Assembly (NCBI RefSeq): GCF_901411515.1
Contig: NZ_CABDUX010000001.1
Location: 1,674,001 to 1,738,000 of the forward strand
Length of the DNA: 64,000 bases
Direction of reading: 5' to 3'
Origin: Raoultibacter phocaeensis
Lineage (GTDB): Bacteria; Actinomycetota; Coriobacteriia; Coriobacteriales; Eggerthellaceae
Shown: positions 43,837-52,340 of the stretch, piece by piece
How positions within the stretch are numbered: the stretch's first letter is position 1
Layout of the letters: each line of letters opens with the position of its first letter
The notes under the pieces: model-generated
What the model was told of the DNA's origin: nothing
What the model saw: the letters and a program-made list of their open reading frames with translations, nothing else
The model's database searches: none
Made by a program: the position numbers and the translations under genes

Positions 43837-44097
43837 ATGTGCTTCAGACCAGCAGAAGCAAACGCCGGTGCAGCGTGTCCGAATTGCGGTAAGAAAATCA
43901 ACGTCACGCAAGGCTTGCTTCCGAAGAAATGCCCGTTTTGCAAAACGAGCCTCGAGGGTATAGACCCGGCATCGCTGGCAGCCCCTGCCGGCGGCGCGGC
44001 TCCCGCACCCGGAGCTCCGACAGCCGCCCCCGGATCCCCCAAGGCTCCCGGCGCTCCCCAGGCTCCCGGTGCGCCCAAGCCGCCGGTCCAGCCGTAG
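43837..44097 (+). CDS. Zinc-ribbon protein with Pro-Gly-Ala tail
   Basis: 86 residues from ATG with GAAAGGAATG upstream. MCFRPAE start, then CPNCGKKINV...CPFCKTSLEG (zinc ribbon, about 11-40), then a low-complexity tail of PGAPTAAPGSPKAPGAP units. Homologous in layout to the 78-residue protein at 40113. It lies between the MFS transporter and another MCF protein in one direction. Confidence 0.8.
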   Translation: MCFRPAEANAGAACPNCGKKINVTQGLLPKKCPFCKTSLEGIDPASLAAPAGGAAPAPGAPTAAPGSPKAPGAPQAPGAPKPPVQP

Positions 44098-44153
44098 CGG
44101 CTTGCGTCCGAAAGGTCGGATGAGGCTCAGCGCCGAGAGAACGGAGGTCTGCC

Positions 44154-44357
44154 ATGTGCTTCGGCGGCTGCCGTGTCACGTGCGATACCTGCAAGCCAAA
44201 GTTCGTGCAGTGCCCCGCATGCGGACATAAGAACATGCTTGTTTTCAAGGCATGTAAGAAATGCGGGGAAACGCTATCCGAGGAGACGAAAGACAACGCG
44301 GTCGCGCAGTGGGAAGAACAAGCCCGAGCGCGCGCCGAAAGGAAGGAGCGTCTATGA
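44154..44357 (+). CDS. Small multi-cysteine zinc-ribbon protein
   Basis: 67 residues from ATG with GGAGGTCTGCC upstream. MCFGGCRVTCDTCKPKFVQCPACGHKN...CKKCGETLSE: up to four CxxC-like knuckles, probably two zinc sites, then a charged helical tail without the Pro-Gly repeats. The stop overlaps the start of the molybdopterin oxidoreductase gene (ATGA), so the two are translationally coupled. A chaperone or redox-accessory role for that enzyme is a reasonable guess, not shown. Confidence 0.78.
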   Translation: MCFGGCRVTCDTCKPKFVQCPACGHKNMLVFKACKKCGETLSEETKDNAVAQWEEQARARAERKERL

Positions 44358-46714
44358 CAATGGATAAGGAATGGAAGGTCGAGGAGGACGATCTTATCCG
44401 CACGCGCACCTGCGGCTGGTCGCCTCCGGGGTGCCATCCGGTGGGGTGCGGCATGTTCATCTACACCGACAAGGACGGCAAGTTCGTCAAGGTCGAGGGC
44501 GATCCCGACCATCCGATCAGCCAGGGCCGTTTGTGCCCGCGGTGCCTTGCGATGGGCGAGTTTTTGCAGCATCCCGACCGCATCAAGTACCCCATGAAAC
44601 GCGCCAAGGAAGACCGCGGCAAGGATACGTGGGAGCGCATCTCCTGGGACGAGGCGCTCGACATCCTCGAGACCGAAGTGAGGAAGATCTGGGATACGTA
44701 CGGGCCCGAGGCGATCTTCCTTTCGAAGGGAACCGGACGCGAGGCCACCGAATACGCGCCTCCCATGGCGCAGGCCGTGTTCAAGACGCCCAACAACGCG
44801 TTCATGATGTCGGGTGCCTCATGCTACGGGCCGCGTACCGTCATCGGCGACTTCCTTTTGGGCGCAGGCTATCCCGAGCTCGACTACGCCGCGTTCTTCC
44901 CCGAGCGCTACGAAGACCCGCGCTACGAGGTGCCGAAGTACATCATACTCTGGGGCAAGAGCCCGCTGCAGTCAAACCCCGACGGCTTCTACGGCCACGC
45001 CATCATCGACCTTATGAAGCTGGGCAGCAAGCTCATTGTGATCGATCCGCGCCTGACCTGGCTCGCTTCGCGCGCCGAGTACCATTTGCAGCTGCGTCCG
45101 GGCACCGATGCGGCTATCGGCCTTGCCATGCTCAACGTGATCATCGGCGAAGATCTCTACGATCATGCGTTCTGCGAGACATGGGTCTTCGGCCTCGACG
45201 AGCTGGCCGAGCGTGTGAAGGACACGACGCCCGAATGGGCCGAGAGCATCACGTGGGTTCCTGCCGACGTCATCCGCGGCGCGGCGCGCGCCTTCGCCAC
45301 CAACGCCCCGTCCTCGATCATGTGGGGCCTTGCCATCGACACCCAGCAAAACGGCGCACAGGCCGGACAGGTTCTCTTGTCCATCGGCGCCATCTGCGGC
45401 TACATGGACGTGCCCGGCGGCATCACGCTGGCGCTGCCCTCGAGCTTCTTGGGGCGCTGGACCTACGAGACCATGCAGTTCGTCGGCAAGGAGACGGAGA
45501 AGAAGCGCATCGATGCGAAGGACGACCATCCTGCGTACGCAACGGGCCCCTACGCCCATCCCGACTCGGTGTTGACCACGCTGGAGACCGAGGAGCCCTA
45601 CGCGTTCCATATGTTCTACTTCTATGCGTCGAACCCCATATCGCCCACCTGCTACGCCGAGCCCGAGCGCTGGTACAACGGCATCATGAAGATGGACTTC
45701 AACGCCGCGCAGGACTGCTTCATGACGCCCACCATCATGGGCCTGTGCGACCTCGTGCTTCCGGTCAGCTTCTTCCCGGAGCATGACGGGTTCGTGCTCC
45801 CGCACTTCGGGCGCAACACCCATTTCCTCGGTGCGATGAACGCCGCAGTCGATCCCGGCGAGGCGAAGTCCGACCTTGAGATCGACATGCTCGTGGGCAA
45901 GCGCCTCAATCCCGAAGCATGGCCGTGGGATTCGGTCGAAGAATTCTTCGACGCGCAGATACACACGCAGTACGATTGGGGCTTCAACGAGCTGCGCGAG
46001 TTCGGCGCGTTCCAGCAGCCGTTCGAGTACCGCAAGTACGAGAAGGGCATGCTGCGCCCCGACGGCGAGCCCGGCTTCAACACGCCGACGGGACTGATCG
46101 AAGTGAGCTCTTCGATCTACGACGACTTCGGCGAGGACGAGCTTCCCTACTTCATGGAGCCGGCGATGAGCCCCTACAGCACGCCCGATTTGTACGAGGA
46201 GTACCCGCTCGTGCTCACCACCGGCGGCCGCAGCTTCGTGTCGTTCCACTCCGAGCACCGTCAGATCCCCTCGCTGCGCTCGCTGCATCCCGATCCGCTC
46301 GTCACCATCAACCCGAAGACGGCCGAGGAATACGGCATCAAGGACGGCGACTTCGTGTGCATCGAGAACATGCTGGGCAAGTGCGTCGAGCGCGCTCGCG
46401 TGTCCAACGAAGTACCCGAGCGGGTCATCCATGCAGAGCACGGCTGGTGGTATCCGGAAGACGATCCCGAGTATCCCGATCTGTACGGGGTGTGGAAGTC
46501 GAACATCAACCGGCTCATCCCCATGTACAAGGTCGGCAAAACAGGGTACGGCGCGCCGTATAAGAACGTGCTCGCCAAGATTTACAAGGTTGACGACCTC
46601 GACGCCGCCAAGGGGCTTCCCGAGTCGTACGTGCCGCGCGAGAGCCGCGGACCTGAAAGCATGACTGCCGGCGCTCCGCAGCCCATGAGCTACGAAGCCA
46701 TCCATCGGGATTAG
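44354..46714 (+). CDS. Cytoplasmic molybdopterin oxidoreductase, catechol-dehydroxylase-like
   Basis: 786 residues from ATG, overlapping the zinc-ribbon stop, with AAGGAAGGAG upstream. No Tat signal, so cytoplasmic. The N-terminal Fe-S region has an unusual spacing: Cys20, Cys27, Cys32, Cys61, Cys64 (CGWSPPGCHPVGCG, then GRLCPRC). A conserved SCYGPR gives Cys157 as a candidate Mo ligand (inference). The DMSO-reductase-family domains follow, with the C-terminal pterin-binding domain from about 650. It is followed by a short Fe-S partner. In Gordonibacter, cytoplasmic enzymes of this type, accompanied by transporters, are known to remove hydroxyl groups from catechols; the exact substrate cannot be read here. 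A close paralogue is at 48591. Confidence 0.85.
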   Translation: MTMDKEWKVEEDDLIRTRTCGWSPPGCHPVGCGMFIYTDKDGKFVKVEGDPDHPISQGRLCPRCLAMGEFLQHPDRIKYPMKRAKEDRGKDTWERISWDEALDILETEVRKIWDTYGPEAIFLSKGTGREATEYAPPMAQAVFKTPNNAFMMSGASCYGPRTVIGDFLLGAGYPELDYAAFFPERYEDPRYEVPKYIILWGKSPLQSNPDGFYGHAIIDLMKLGSKLIVIDPRLTWLASRAEYHLQLRPGTDAAIGLAMLNVIIGEDLYDHAFCETWVFGLDELAERVKDTTPEWAESITWVPADVIRGAARAFATNAPSSIMWGLAIDTQQNGAQAGQVLLSIGAICGYMDVPGGITLALPSSFLGRWTYETMQFVGKETEKKRIDAKDDHPAYATGPYAHPDSVLTTLETEEPYAFHMFYFYASNPISPTCYAEPERWYNGIMKMDFNAAQDCFMTPTIMGLCDLVLPVSFFPEHDGFVLPHFGRNTHFLGAMNAAVDPGEAKSDLEIDMLVGKRLNPEAWPWDSVEEFFDAQIHTQYDWGFNELREFGAFQQPFEYRKYEKGMLRPDGEPGFNTPTGLIEVSSSIYDDFGEDELPYFMEPAMSPYSTPDLYEEYPLVLTTGGRSFVSFHSEHRQIPSLRSLHPDPLVTINPKTAEEYGIKDGDFVCIENMLGKCVERARVSNEVPERVIHAEHGWWYPEDDPEYPDLYGVWKSNINRLIPMYKVGKTGYGAPYKNVLAKIYKVDDLDAAKGLPESYVPRESRGPESMTAGAPQPMSYEAIHRD

Positions 46715-46727
46715 AGAGGTGATGTTA

Positions 46728-47063
46728 ATGAAGAAGCACGCGCTGCTCATAGACTACAAGTACTGCACCGGCTGCCACAGCTGCGAGGTGGCCTGCCGCC
46801 AGGAGAAGGGCATCGGGTCCCAGGACGAGTGGGGCATCAGGCTCGCCGAGTTCGGCCCCGAGCGCCTGGCCGGCGAGTGGTACTGGGACTACGTGCCGGT
46901 GCCCTCGGCGCTCTGCGACCTGTGCGCCTCGAGGCTCGAAGGGGGCCTGAAGCCCGCCTGCGCCCACCACTGCCTCGCCAAGTGCATGGAGGCCGTGCCC
47001 CTCGAGGACGTGCCCGCCCGCATGGCCGAGCTCGGAGACGGGGTCACCTGCTTCGTGCCGTAG
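46728..47063 (+). CDS. Small 4Fe-4S electron-transfer subunit (copy 1)
   Basis: 111 residues from ATG with AGAGG 8 nt upstream. A ferredoxin-type CTGCHSCEVACRQEKG (about 13-28) is followed by CDLC and a C-terminal CAHHCLAKC, enough for two or more [4Fe-4S] clusters. Much shorter than DmsB-type subunits (about 200). It lies 13 bases after the Mo-enzyme stop and is its probable electron donor. The nucleotide sequence is identical to the gene at 50971 throughout, except for the first base of the start codon (ATG here, GTG there). Confidence 0.88.
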   Translation: MKKHALLIDYKYCTGCHSCEVACRQEKGIGSQDEWGIRLAEFGPERLAGEWYWDYVPVPSALCDLCASRLEGGLKPACAHHCLAKCMEAVPLEDVPARMAELGDGVTCFVP

Positions 47064-47067
47064 GCGG
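46729..47067 (+). repeat. 339-bp identical repeat, copy 1
   Basis: By eye identical base for base to 50972-51310. The identity starts within the start codon and stops 4 bases after the stop codon. The flanking sequence differs on both sides. Confidence 0.85.
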
Positions 47068-47199
47068 TTGGGCAGCTGCTCGTGGGCGGTGCGGAAAGAC
47101 CGCAGCTCGGCCGCTGAAGGTTGGGCTGCGGGCCGCCGTCCGAACAGGGCGAAGCCTCGGGTCGATCGCTTTGTTGCTGGGAATAAGGGGGATTCTGCT

Positions 47200-48594
47200 G
47201 TGGATAAAGTCTACGTTTCAGACATCATCGAAAAACCGGGAGGCATGAAGTTTTCCATTCGGATCCTGCTCTTCGTCGGGCTGGCGATGGTGTTCGACGG
47301 ATTCGACTACATGATCGTTTCGTTTACGATGCCTCAGATCACCGAGGAAATGCAGTTGGGTTTCATCGCCACCGGAAGCTTGGCCTCGTTCAGTCTCCTG
47401 GGCATGCTCATCGGCGGCTTTCTGTCGGGGTACCTCGCCGACAGGTTCGGTCGAAAGCACGTGATGAACGTGAGCATTTTGATCTACTCGCTGCTTACGG
47501 TGCCGATCTTCTTTGTCCATACCTACGACGCGTTCGCCGTATGCCGGATACTGTCGGGCATCGGGGTCGGCGCGGTCATCCCCTTGAGCGTCACCATCGT
47601 TTCGGAGTACGCGCCAACCAAGCATCGCGGCGCGTTCGTGACCATCACGAAGACGTTCATGATGCTCGGGTGGGTGCTCGCGGGATTAACGGCCATGTAC
47701 GTGGTTCCGAACTTCGGTTGGCGTATGTGCTATCTCATCGGGGGATTTCCCTTCTTGTACGGGATACTCATGCACTTCATCATGCCCGAGTCGGTTCAGT
47801 GGCTGTTGAGCAAGGGCAGGACGGGGGAAGCGCTCAAGATCGTGAACAGGATCAACGAGACGCTTGATTCGCCGAAAGAAGGCGGCTACACGGCCGATGA
47901 GATACGGATACCCGAGGCTGAGGCAAGAGGTCAGCTCCGTCAGATCGTATCAAAGAAGTATTTGAAGGTTACAGTGGGCATTTGGCTGGTTGCGTTCACC
48001 ACGTGCGCTCTTTCGTACGGGCTCACGAACTGGATGCCCACGATCTTGCTGCAAAGCGGGTATTCGGTCAGCGCGAGCTACGGGTACACCACGCTTATGA
48101 ATCTGCTCGGATGCGCCGGTGCCATCGTAGCAGGAGTTGCAGCCGATCGCCTCGGCAGGATCAGAAGCGCCTACGTTGCGTTTGCCCTCGCCGGGTTGTC
48201 GGTCGTGTTCACGGCGGTGTTCGGGTTCGGCGGCTTGATGATCGTGGCGTGCACGTTCATGGGGTTCGCCATCAACTACGCCTACATGTCTCCGGCACCC
48301 ATCACCATCGAGGCGTACCCCACCGAGATCAGGGCGACGGGGCAGGCCTGCGTGACCACGGTTGCGCGAATCGGCGGCTTCATAACTCCGATGGTGATCG
48401 GCGGCGCCCTCGCATCGGGATCGACGTTCTCGACAGTTCTCGTCGTGTTCCTCGTCCCGCTTTGCCTGGCCGCCCTCTTTACGAAGGTGCTCATCAAGAC
48501 GGAAACGAAAGGTGTCGCCATGGAGGACCTCGGAACGCTGCCGAGCGGGACGTTTAACGGAGGGAATACATCTAAGGAAGGAGAAGGGTTATGA
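47200..48594 (+). CDS. MFS transporter, aromatic acid:H+ symporter-like
   Basis: 464 residues from GTG, chosen for AAGGGGG 8 nt upstream. Twelve hydrophobic segments with MFS signatures: VFDGFDYMIVSF in helix 1 (the D-G-x-D pattern of the AAHS/SHS families), GYLADRFGRKHVM after helix 2, and PESVQWLLSKGR at the start of the central loop. AAHS members import benzoate-type acids, fitting a neighbouring catechol-type enzyme. The last ~25 residues are a polar tail. Its stop overlaps the start of the second molybdopterin oxidoreductase. Confidence 0.88.
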   Translation: MDKVYVSDIIEKPGGMKFSIRILLFVGLAMVFDGFDYMIVSFTMPQITEEMQLGFIATGSLASFSLLGMLIGGFLSGYLADRFGRKHVMNVSILIYSLLTVPIFFVHTYDAFAVCRILSGIGVGAVIPLSVTIVSEYAPTKHRGAFVTITKTFMMLGWVLAGLTAMYVVPNFGWRMCYLIGGFPFLYGILMHFIMPESVQWLLSKGRTGEALKIVNRINETLDSPKEGGYTADEIRIPEAEARGQLRQIVSKKYLKVTVGIWLVAFTTCALSYGLTNWMPTILLQSGYSVSASYGYTTLMNLLGCAGAIVAGVAADRLGRIRSAYVAFALAGLSVVFTAVFGFGGLMIVACTFMGFAINYAYMSPAPITIEAYPTEIRATGQACVTTVARIGGFITPMVIGGALASGSTFSTVLVVFLVPLCLAALFTKVLIKTETKGVAMEDLGTLPSGTFNGGNTSKEGEGL

Positions 48595-50951
48595 CAATGG
48601 CTCAGACGTGGAAAAGCGACGAGGGGGAGCTGATCAGAGTTCGTACCTGCGGCTGGTCCCCTCCGGGCGATCATCCGGTGGGGTGCGGCATGTTCATCTA
48701 CACCGACAAGGACGGCAAGTTCGTCAAGGTCGAGGGCGATCCCGACCATCCGATCAGCCAGGGGCGTTTGTGCCCGCGGTGCCTTGCGATGAAGGACTTC
48801 CTCGAAAGCCCCGACCGCATCAAATACCCCATGAAGCGCGCGAAGGAAGACCGCGGGAAGGATACGTGGGAGCGCATCACCTGGGACGAAGCGCTCGACA
48901 TCCTGGAGGCCGAGGTTAAGAAGATTTGGGAAGACTACGGTCCCGAGACCATCTACCTGTTTCAGGGAACCGGACGCGAGGCGACGCTGTATGCGCCTCC
49001 GATGGCCCAAGCCTGCTTCAAGACGCCGAACTGCTCGTTTTCGATGAGCGGTGGGTCGTGCTACGGACCGCGTACGGTCGTTGCCGACTTCCTTTTGGGC
49101 GCGGGCTATCCCGAGCTCGACTACGCCGCCTATTTCCCGGATCGCTACGACGACCCGCGCTATGAAGTGCCCAAGTACATCATCCTGTGGGGCAAGAGCC
49201 CGTTGCAGTCCAACCCCGACGGCTTCTACGGCCACGCCATCGTGGACCTCATGAAGCGGGGGAGCAAGCTCATCGTGATCGACCCGCGTCTGACCTGGCT
49301 CGGCGCCCGAGCAGAGTACCACCTGCAGCTGCGCCCGGGCACCGATGCGGCCATAGGCCTTGCCATGCTCAATGTCGTTTTGGGCGAGGATCTCTATGAC
49401 CACGAGTTCTGCGAGAACTGGGTGTTCGGAGTGGAGGATCTTGCCGAGCGCGTGAAGGACACGACGCCCGAGTGGGCCGAAGACATCACGTGGGTTCCCG
49501 CCGACGTCATCCGCGGCGCGGCGCGCGCCTTCGCCACCAACGCCCCGTCCTCGATCATGTGGGGCCTCGCCATCGACACGCAGCAAAACGGCGCGCAGGC
49601 GGGCCAATCGCTGCTCGCGCTCGCTGCCATCTGCGGCTACATGGACGTGCCCGGCGGCATCACGCTGTCTTTGCCCTCGAGCTTCATGGGGCGCTGGCGT
49701 TTCGAGACCGCGCAGTTTGTCGAGCCCGAGACCATGGCGAAGCGCATCGACGCGAAGGAAGACCACCCGGCGTACGCATGCGGGCCGTTCGCCCATCCCG
49801 ACGAGGTCCTCACCGTCATGGAAACCGAAGAGCCCTATGCGTTCCATATGGCCTACTTCTACGCGACCAACCCGATTTCGCCGACGGTGTATGCGGAGCC
49901 CGAGCGCTGGTACAACGCGCTTATGAAGATGGACTTCAACGCCGCGCAGGACTGCTTCATGACGCCCACCATCATGGGCCTGTGCGACCTCGTGCTTCCG
50001 GTCAGCGGATTCGCCGAGCACGACGGCGTGGTGCTCCCGCACTTCGGGCGCAACACTCACTTCCTCGGCGCGATGAACGCCGCGCTCGATCCCGGCGAGG
50101 CCCGATCGGACCTCGAGATCGACATGCTCGTGGGCAAGCGCCTCAACCCCGAAGCATGGCCGTGGGAGACTGCCGAGGAGTTCTTCAACGCGCAGATCCG
50201 CACGCAGTACGATTGGGACTTCAACGACCTGCGTGACATGGGCGTATACCAGCAGAACTTCGAGTACCGCAAGTACGAGAAAGGGCTGTTGCGCCCCGAC
50301 GGCGAACCTGGTTTCAACACGCCGACGGGCATGATCGAGGTATGTTCTTCGATCTACGACGACTTCGGCGAAGACGAGCTTCCCTACTTCATGGAGCCGG
50401 CGATGAGCCCCTACAGCACGCCCGATTTGTACGAGGAGTACCCGCTCGTGCTCACCACCGGCGGCCGTGATTTCGTTTCGTTCCATTCGGAGCATCGCCA
50501 GCTTCCCACGCTGCGAAACATCACGCCCGATCCGCTCGTCACCATCAACCCGAAGACGGCCGAGGAATACGGCATCAAGGCGGGCGACTTCGTGTGCATC
50601 GAGAACTCCCTGGGCAAGTGCGTCGAGCGTGCCCGCATTTCCAACGAGGTGCCCGAGCGGGTCATCCACGCCACGCACGGCTGGTGGTATCCCGAGGAGG
50701 ACGGCGAGTTCCCGAACCTGTTCGGCACCTGGAAATCGAACGTCAACAAGCTCATTCCGATGTACAAGGTCGGCAAGCTCGGCTATGGCGCTCCCTACAA
50801 GAACGTGCTCGCCAAGATCTACAAGGTCGACGGCTACGAAGCGGGCGATTCGAATCCGGCGGCGTACGTGGCACCTGCGAGCCGCGGACCCGAGAGCATG
50901 ACCGATCAACACGCTCCTTTGAGCTACGAAGCAAAGCACGACGGCGAATAG
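48591..50951 (+). CDS. Cytoplasmic molybdopterin oxidoreductase, catechol-dehydroxylase-like
   Basis: 786 residues, the same length as the paralogue at 44354, and clearly homologous throughout. It starts at ATG overlapping the MFS stop, with AAGGAGAAGG upstream. Fe-S region CGWSPPGDHPVGCG: Cys20, Cys32, Cys61 and Cys64 remain, but residue 27 is Asp instead of Cys. SCYGPR (Cys157) is kept. Several long stretches, for example around 50385-50468, are identical to the other copy while others differ, suggesting gene conversion. No Tat signal. It is followed by an identical copy of the small Fe-S protein and a zinc-ribbon protein. Likely a related reaction on a different phenolic substrate (inference). 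Confidence 0.85.
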   Translation: MTMAQTWKSDEGELIRVRTCGWSPPGDHPVGCGMFIYTDKDGKFVKVEGDPDHPISQGRLCPRCLAMKDFLESPDRIKYPMKRAKEDRGKDTWERITWDEALDILEAEVKKIWEDYGPETIYLFQGTGREATLYAPPMAQACFKTPNCSFSMSGGSCYGPRTVVADFLLGAGYPELDYAAYFPDRYDDPRYEVPKYIILWGKSPLQSNPDGFYGHAIVDLMKRGSKLIVIDPRLTWLGARAEYHLQLRPGTDAAIGLAMLNVVLGEDLYDHEFCENWVFGVEDLAERVKDTTPEWAEDITWVPADVIRGAARAFATNAPSSIMWGLAIDTQQNGAQAGQSLLALAAICGYMDVPGGITLSLPSSFMGRWRFETAQFVEPETMAKRIDAKEDHPAYACGPFAHPDEVLTVMETEEPYAFHMAYFYATNPISPTVYAEPERWYNALMKMDFNAAQDCFMTPTIMGLCDLVLPVSGFAEHDGVVLPHFGRNTHFLGAMNAALDPGEARSDLEIDMLVGKRLNPEAWPWETAEEFFNAQIRTQYDWDFNDLRDMGVYQQNFEYRKYEKGLLRPDGEPGFNTPTGMIEVCSSIYDDFGEDELPYFMEPAMSPYSTPDLYEEYPLVLTTGGRDFVSFHSEHRQLPTLRNITPDPLVTINPKTAEEYGIKAGDFVCIENSLGKCVERARISNEVPERVIHATHGWWYPEEDGEFPNLFGTWKSNVNKLIPMYKVGKLGYGAPYKNVLAKIYKVDGYEAGDSNPAAYVAPASRGPESMTDQHAPLSYEAKHDGE

Positions 50952-50970
50952 AAAGCGGGGTGAGACGATC

Positions 50971-51306
50971 GTGAAGAAGCACGCGCTGCTCATAGACTAC
51001 AAGTACTGCACCGGCTGCCACAGCTGCGAGGTGGCCTGCCGCCAGGAGAAGGGCATCGGGTCCCAGGACGAGTGGGGCATCAGGCTCGCCGAGTTCGGCC
51101 CCGAGCGCCTGGCCGGCGAGTGGTACTGGGACTACGTGCCGGTGCCCTCGGCGCTCTGCGACCTGTGCGCCTCGAGGCTCGAAGGGGGCCTGAAGCCCGC
51201 CTGCGCCCACCACTGCCTCGCCAAGTGCATGGAGGCCGTGCCCCTCGAGGACGTGCCCGCCCGCATGGCCGAGCTCGGAGACGGGGTCACCTGCTTCGTG
51301 CCGTAG
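50971..51306 (+). CDS. Small 4Fe-4S electron-transfer subunit (copy 2)
   Basis: 111 residues from GTG with GGGGTGAG upstream. Protein identical to the one at 46728 except that the start codon is GTG instead of ATG. Same CxxCxxCxxxC ferredoxin motif and CAHHCLAKC. It serves the Mo enzyme that ends 19 bases upstream (inference). Codon use is more GC-rich (runs of GCC, CTC, GAG) than in neighbouring genes. Confidence 0.88.
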   Translation: MKKHALLIDYKYCTGCHSCEVACRQEKGIGSQDEWGIRLAEFGPERLAGEWYWDYVPVPSALCDLCASRLEGGLKPACAHHCLAKCMEAVPLEDVPARMAELGDGVTCFVP

Positions 51307-51310
51307 GCGG
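50972..51310 (+). repeat. 339-bp identical repeat, copy 2
   Basis: Counterpart of 46729-47067, identical by eye over the whole length. Confidence 0.85.
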
Positions 51311-51371
51311 ATAAAGGGCGGGAAGAACCCGCCTGCGATATAGGACAAGACGACCGAAAGAGAGGCCCGAC

Positions 51372-51560
51372 ATGGCATACAGTCCGAACCAGAAAGACGT
51401 TGAGGGCATCGAAGAGATTCCCGACAAAGCGCCGAAGGTGTGCCCGAACTGCGGCAAGCCGCTGCGCAAAATCGTTACGAGCCGCGAATTCGGCAGCTTC
51501 ACTACGAAGTGCCCGTGGTGCAAAACCAAGTTCGACTACGAGATCAAAGAAGACGAGTAA
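51372..51560 (+). CDS. Small zinc-ribbon protein
   Basis: 62 residues from ATG with AGAGAGG upstream. CPNCGKPLRK...CPWCKTKFDYE (about 24-53) forms a single zinc ribbon with a short acidic tail; the MCF start and Pro-Gly tail of its relatives are absent. Last gene of the transporter / Mo-enzyme cluster, followed by a clear terminator. It closes the second Mo-enzyme module much as the MCF proteins open the first. Confidence 0.78.
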   Translation: MAYSPNQKDVEGIEEIPDKAPKVCPNCGKPLRKIVTSREFGSFTTKCPWCKTKFDYEIKEDE

Positions 51561-51596
51561 GCGCTTTTACGATTCCCGTAAGCGTTCTCGTCTCGG

Positions 51597-51630
51597 CGGG
51601 AGGCCGAAAACCGGCCTCCCGTTTCTGATT
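51597..51630 (+). terminator. Rho-independent terminator
   Basis: A 10-bp stem CGGGAGGCCG / CGGCCTCCCG with an AAAAC loop, followed by TTTCTGATTGTAT. It ends the Mo-enzyme cluster. Confidence 0.75.
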
Positions 51631-52340
51631 GTATCACATGCGTCGCGGAAGACTTGGAGTGCGCACGCTTCGCCGAGCACTTGGTTTAGCGGCGGCAAAA
51701 TACGTCGTTGTCAAGCCGATACCGAAGCGGCCCCGCATGGCGCTCGATTGCGATCAGTGGTATCAGCGCTCGAACGGGTGTATGCCAGCTCTGGCTTAAA
51801 AGCGGCGGATCCCCTCACAGAGGTGGGCCCCATGGCGGCGGAGCCCCCAAAAGCCCAAAAACCGCCGTCGTGAAGGGCTTCGTAATGCATTACCGATGCA
51901 GGCAGATTCCTCGACAACGATAACCCCTGTTCAACGGCCTGTCGGTTCCTCGGTGCATGCGGCAGTCCTTCGCCTGCGCGTCCCGTCGGAGCCTTAAGGC
52001 CCGCAGAACGCTTCACGACGGCGGTTTTTGGGCTTCGGGCGGCCTTCCGCCGCCAAATCACCATCGGCGTACGCCCCCCGGCCGCGTCGCCCGCCCGTCA
52101 ATGCGGCACCCGATCCCGCAGGCGGGGCCGCGCCTCCCGGCGAGGCGCTCCCCGTCCGGCCCGCGGTTCCCGCGGTGGGCCGTTTCCCGACGCCATTCCG
52201 GCGGCCGCGCCGTAGGGCGCCCCCCGCTTCCCGCGCCCTGAAAGGGTGCTGCGTCGATCTTGGTTTGAAAGCGGCAAGCCGTTGCAGATGCCGGACAGAT
52301 AGCGAGGCTGCTTCGTCCGTCGGCATATCTCTTCAGGAAG
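51631..52340. other. 710-bp region without a credible gene
   Basis: Frames here are short, Arg/Pro/Gly rich and open on both strands, so I call none. It contains a perfect 25-bp inverted repeat (51851-51875 / 52011-52035) and the 12-bp palindrome GTAATGCATTAC (51882-51893). Short motifs such as GAGGGGATCC and GGCGG(T/C) recur. Confidence 0.5.
51851..52035. repeat. Perfect 25-bp inverted repeat with 135-bp interior
   Basis: The left arm begins AAGCCCAAAAACCGCCG at 51851; the right arm is its exact reverse complement at 52011-52035. The interior has no gene. The size and spacing resemble the inverted repeat interrupted by the IS at 59-60 kb. Confidence 0.8.

Noticed and set aside
48282-50993. 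903-codon minus-strand open frame
   Set aside because: Antisense to an MFS gene end and a full molybdopterin oxidoreductase; composition is typical of a shadow frame and no domain can be recognised.
51711-52326. Minus-strand frames of 110-117 codons in the 51.6-52.3 kb gap
   Set aside because: They cover inverted repeats, are Arg/Gly/Pro rich, lack ribosome sites, and other frames are equally open.
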